Shown piece after piece: positions 8,097-10,597 of a stretch of DNA of 10,597 nt. The position numbers were made by a program, and so were the translations under genes. Source of the stretch: Komagataeibacter kakiaceti JCM 25156 (GTDB taxonomy: Bacteria > Pseudomonadota > Alphaproteobacteria > Acetobacterales > Acetobacteraceae). Location of the stretch: assembly GCF_000613305.1 (NCBI RefSeq), contig NZ_BAIO01000047.1:1-10597 (forward strand), in the 5' to 3' direction. Each line of letters begins with the position of its first letter. The first letter of the stretch is position 1. A model generated the notes under the pieces. That model saw only the letters and a list, made by a program, of their open reading frames with translations, did not search any database and was not told the origin of the DNA.

Positions 8097-9703
8097 ATGG
8101 CTGGCGGAAACATGATTTGCGGGGGACTCTGGCTCGCAGAGAATTTCGAAGTAGAACCTTTTGGGGGCCTAGCTGTCAGAAGTTACATCGGAACCAACCG
8201 CCGTACTACAGACATTGGTCCATATATTACGGAAATCTATCCCCCCCAAATGTATCCCGGGGAGAAGATAGCTGACCACCTGCAGTTTCACATCCGTCAT
8301 GAGCCCATAAACCTTGAGTTGCTCTCACGCGTCTTTAACGTCGGAGGATCTTGGTTTGTCCAGGAGTGGGTGAACAACAAACCCACCAGTCAGTACGCCC
8401 GGCGTGCTGCGTTCCTGTATGAGTTCCTTACCGGCGAAGACCTCGTCCAACCACCAGACTTGCGAGGGTCTTACATTCCGGTTCTTGACAGTGACAGGAA
8501 TCTGGCCGCGAGCGTAGTGGAGAATGAAATCCGCATCTCCAAGTGGAAGGTTATCAACAATATGCCTGGGACAAGATTTTTCTGCCCAGCCATTCCGCTT
8601 TCCAAGCGCCTTGTGGAAGCCTTTAATTACAATATCTCGAGACACTATGATGAAATCATTGAGGAGTTCGGTGCGGAATTGCTGTCCCGCTCTGCATCCT
8701 GGCTGACAACACGAGAAAGTCGGGCGAGCTTTGACATTGAAAAGGAATCTGGAGCGACAAATCGTATCCAGCGTTTTGCTCAAGTTATTGCGACTTGGAC
8801 CGGTTACAACGTCCCGCCTTCCCTTGGAGCGGCGCTTCAGACGCTCACCAGGCAGCGAGTGGCATTCTATCTGAGCAGCGACTGGCCAGTATTCAGAAAG
8901 CCATTTTGGGCGACACAGCTCTGATTCCATACAGCGGGTATCGAAAGTCTCCTGTCTTTGTCGGACAGACAACCCATCACTCGCAGGTTGTGCACTACCT
9001 GGCCCCCCCGGCAGAAGACGTGGCCGCCATGCTTGAGGGCATTGAGATATTTTTGGATCGCACGCAACACCAGTCACCAGTTATGCGTGCTGCTATCGCA
9101 TCTTTCGGCTTCGTCTATGTCCATCCACTTATTGACGGCAATGGCCGCGTGCACCGGTTTCTCATCAACGACATTTTGCGTCGAGACGGTGCGACCTCCC
9201 AAGACGTCATCTTACCCGTATCCGTCGCCATCAATGACGACCCAACCAGTCGTCGAGCCTATGATGACGTCCTCGACAAGATTTCCGCTCCCCTAATGAG
9301 CCAGATTAGATCCCACATATCATTCGCCTCCAAGCCCACGATATATCCCGACGGCGTAGAGGCAGACCTGATCTTTTCTGACGAGGACCTGGCTCGGCCT
9401 ACTTGGCGATATGCCAACTATGTTCCGCATGTCATTTACTTGGCGGATATCATCAACACGACTATAGTCCATCACATGCGGGATGAGGCGCTGTATCTCC
9501 GGAACCACGACAACGCCAGGCTGGACCTGAAGGAAATTTGTGAGATGCCGGACAGGTTGGCAGACGAGATAATCCGCTCCGTAACCGCGAACGATGAGGC
9601 CAGTGTGGGCAGGAAGTTACGCCGTAACTACCCGCGAATAACGGACGAGATGTGGGCATCATTCGTGAAGGCCGTCAGGGACGCATTTGCCCCGAGAGGC
9701 TAA
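8097..9703 (+). pseudogene. Large Fic-domain protein (class II-like AMPylase), one frameshift
   Basis: Fic proteins transfer AMP or other phosphate-bearing groups to target proteins. ATG 8097 has AGG 7 nt upstream. Residues 1 to about 200 form an N-terminal region without a recognised fold. SFDIEKE (residues 211-217) corresponds to the N-terminal inhibitory helix motif (S/T)xxxE(G/N), with Lys replacing the usual Gly/Asn. The frame then breaks between about 8790 and 8868. The Fic core follows in another frame: ILSEQRLASIQKAILGD, then FGFVYVHPLIDGNGRVHRFL. In corrected numbering His343 to Arg354 is the active-site motif HxFx(D/E)GNGRxxR, with Leu in place of Phe. The C-terminal part (EICEMPDRLADEI...) fits large Fic proteins. 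One added base gives 535 residues. It sits beside a TA pair and IS debris, a setting suggesting horizontal spread. The target is unknown. Confidence 0.85.
9122..9157 (+). other. Fic active-site motif
   Basis: The codons encode HPLIDGNGRVHR, the Fic signature with catalytic His and the GNGR phosphate-binding anion hole. The third position is Leu where Phe is usual; the fifth position (Asp, Mg2+ ligand) and both Arg residues are conserved. The motif lies in the downstream frame of the split gene. Confidence 0.9.
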
Positions 9704-9814
9704 GCGTCCCAGGGACTATACCACCTCGAATGTTTTGACGAGTTCCCCGAAAACACGGCAAATTGGGGTTGGAATTCTCCACCTATGATCCGGATCCAGG
9801 ATAATGAGAATTTC

Positions 9815-10104
9815 TTGAAGGCATCGGCGTTCACCAAGGCGCAGATCGCGTTTGTATTGAGGTCCACGGACACGGGCACACCTGCTACCGGGTTTAACGG
9901 AAGGCACGCATCTCGGGGGCAACGTTCTGCAACTGGCGGAAGAAATACGCGGGCCTGATGCCGGCCGAAATGAAACGGTTGCGCCAGCGCGAGGACGGGA
10001 ACGTGGAGTTGAAACGGATCGTCGAGGACCTGTCGCTCAACAAGGCGGCTCTGCAGGACGTGCTATCAAAAAAAGCTCCGAGGCCTGCTGGGGTTGGCGA
10101 CTGA
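9815..10104 (+). pseudogene. IS3-family transposase OrfA remnant
   Basis: From 9815 the frame reads LKASAFTKAQIAFVLRSTDTGTP, the helix-turn-helix start of IS3-family OrfA (usually M-K-A-S-x-F), but with TTG at the start position. Near 9891 the frame breaks. The family sequence resumes one frame over as KARISGATFCNWRKKYAGLM and continues PAEMKRLRQREDGNVELKRI, then DLSLNKAALQDVLSKK. Adding one base would put TAA where the conserved Cys codon of V-C-R-K belongs, so there is a nonsense change as well as an indel. OrfB, with the DDE catalytic domain, is absent after the stop at 10102. This is a decayed, non-autonomous fragment. Confidence 0.8.
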
Positions 10105-10212
10105 CGCGGTCATAAGAGCATCAGCGGCCGTATCGGACATATACCGAGTGCTATTTTCCTTCGCGCTCATGTATATTTTGCCATAGGCAACCGAAACGTA
10201 GGACATCAAGCA

Positions 10213-10293
10213 TTACAGTGAGCAACAGCTACGTCCAGGCGGCAGCAGGTCTCCAGTGATTGCCCATTCCTCGTCTGTCACGTCGCCACGCAT
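10213..10293 (-). pseudogene. IS5-family transposase N-terminal remnant
   Basis: On the minus strand ATG 10293 opens a 26-codon frame reading MRGDVTDEEWAITGDLLPPG, the typical start of IS5-family transposases (DUF4096-type N-terminus, T-D-E-E-W-x-I-x-x-L-L-P-P). It diverges after the second Pro and stops at 10213. No DDE region follows. It marks a second, independent insertion event next to the IS3 remnant. The rest of 10105-10390 shows no gene I recognise. Confidence 0.7.
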
Positions 10294-10390
10294 CCACAGG
10301 TCTCCGTAAATACCGGCGTTAAATCAATTATTTTACAGAGCCCGGTAGGCACTGTGAATAATCTATCGATGTTGAGCGAACTTCCGTCCT

Positions 10391-10597
10391 TTATGCCAAC
10401 TGACGCTTGATGAACTCTGCGGCGCTGGCAACCGCTTCTCTGGCTTGAGGCAAAAGCGGACTCCATGCCTGCCAGACATGAAATACACGCGGCCATTTCT
10501 GAAGCCTGACATCCACGTTGGCTTGTGCCAGACGGTCAGCAAGCCGGGCAGAGTCCGAGAAATAAGCCTCGTTTTCTCCCACCTGAATAAGCACAGG
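10391..10597 (-). CDS. Alpha/beta hydrolase (hormone-sensitive lipase-like), C-terminal fragment at the window edge
   Basis: The minus strand is open from the right edge to a stop at 10391-10393, so only the last 68 residues are seen. They read PVLIQVGENEAYFSDSARLA, then RLQKWPRVFHVWQAWSPLLP and EFIKRQLA. In the hydrolase fold-3 (HSL-like) family, L-I-Q-V-G followed by a D-S pair carries the catalytic Asp strand, and H-V-W carries the catalytic His; both are visible here. These enzymes hydrolyse carboxyl esters of short acyl chains. The nucleophile Ser and oxyanion region lie outside the window. The frame is intact in what can be seen. Confidence 0.82.
   Translation of the reverse strand, partial: PVLIQVGENEAYFSDSARLADRLAQANVDVRLQKWPRVFHVWQAWSPLLPQAREAVASAAEFIKRQLA

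Noticed and set aside
8325..9077. Minus-strand open frame of 250 codons opposite fic
   Set aside because: It is antisense to recognised Fic sequence, with no motifs of its own.

Overview
The window looks like chromosomal or plasmid DNA of an alphaproteobacterium, most likely an acetic acid bacterium (Acetobacteraceae; Komagataeibacter/Gluconacetobacter-like). The grounds are the GC-rich coding style, the protein families, and a palindromic intergenic element (3945-4019) that I associate from memory with that group. The genus is an inference.

Left part (1-3905), redox and aldehyde defence. A flavodoxin-like NAD(P)H:quinone oxidoreductase (minus strand, cut by the window edge) is divergent from an HxlR-family regulator, with a perfect palindrome between them. 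Next come a formaldehyde sensor of the FrmR/CsoR family, two evenly spaced copies of an ATACT-N7-AGTAT operator in front of it, and class III alcohol dehydrogenase (frmA type). A Tat-exported aldo/keto reductase follows on the same strand behind its own palindrome-rich promoter region.

Middle (3906-6558). The Acetobacteraceae-type palindromic repeat and a strong terminator precede a minus-strand pair, FMN-dependent azoreductase then periplasmic YceI. This pair is divergent from a LysR-type regulator with a T-N11-A box in the shared gap.

Right part (6559-10597), accessory DNA. A PrlF-YhaV type II toxin-antitoxin pair with two palindromes in its promoter is followed by a large class II-like Fic protein. 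Decayed remnants of IS3-family and IS5-family transposases come next, then the C-terminal end of an alpha/beta hydrolase that runs off the right edge.

The most striking cross-cutting feature is that the four longest genes (frmA-type ADH, aldo/keto reductase, lysR, fic) are each broken by one frameshift of the same sign, equal to one missing base. The three that can be localised fit loss of one base from a short homopolymer. All the short genes are intact. This pattern fits systematic sequencing or assembly deletions at least as well as real gene decay, and it should be settled before the genes are called dead. I found no convincing undescribed system. The best leads are the tandem FrmR operators, the divergent regulator boxes, and the TA-Fic island next to IS debris.
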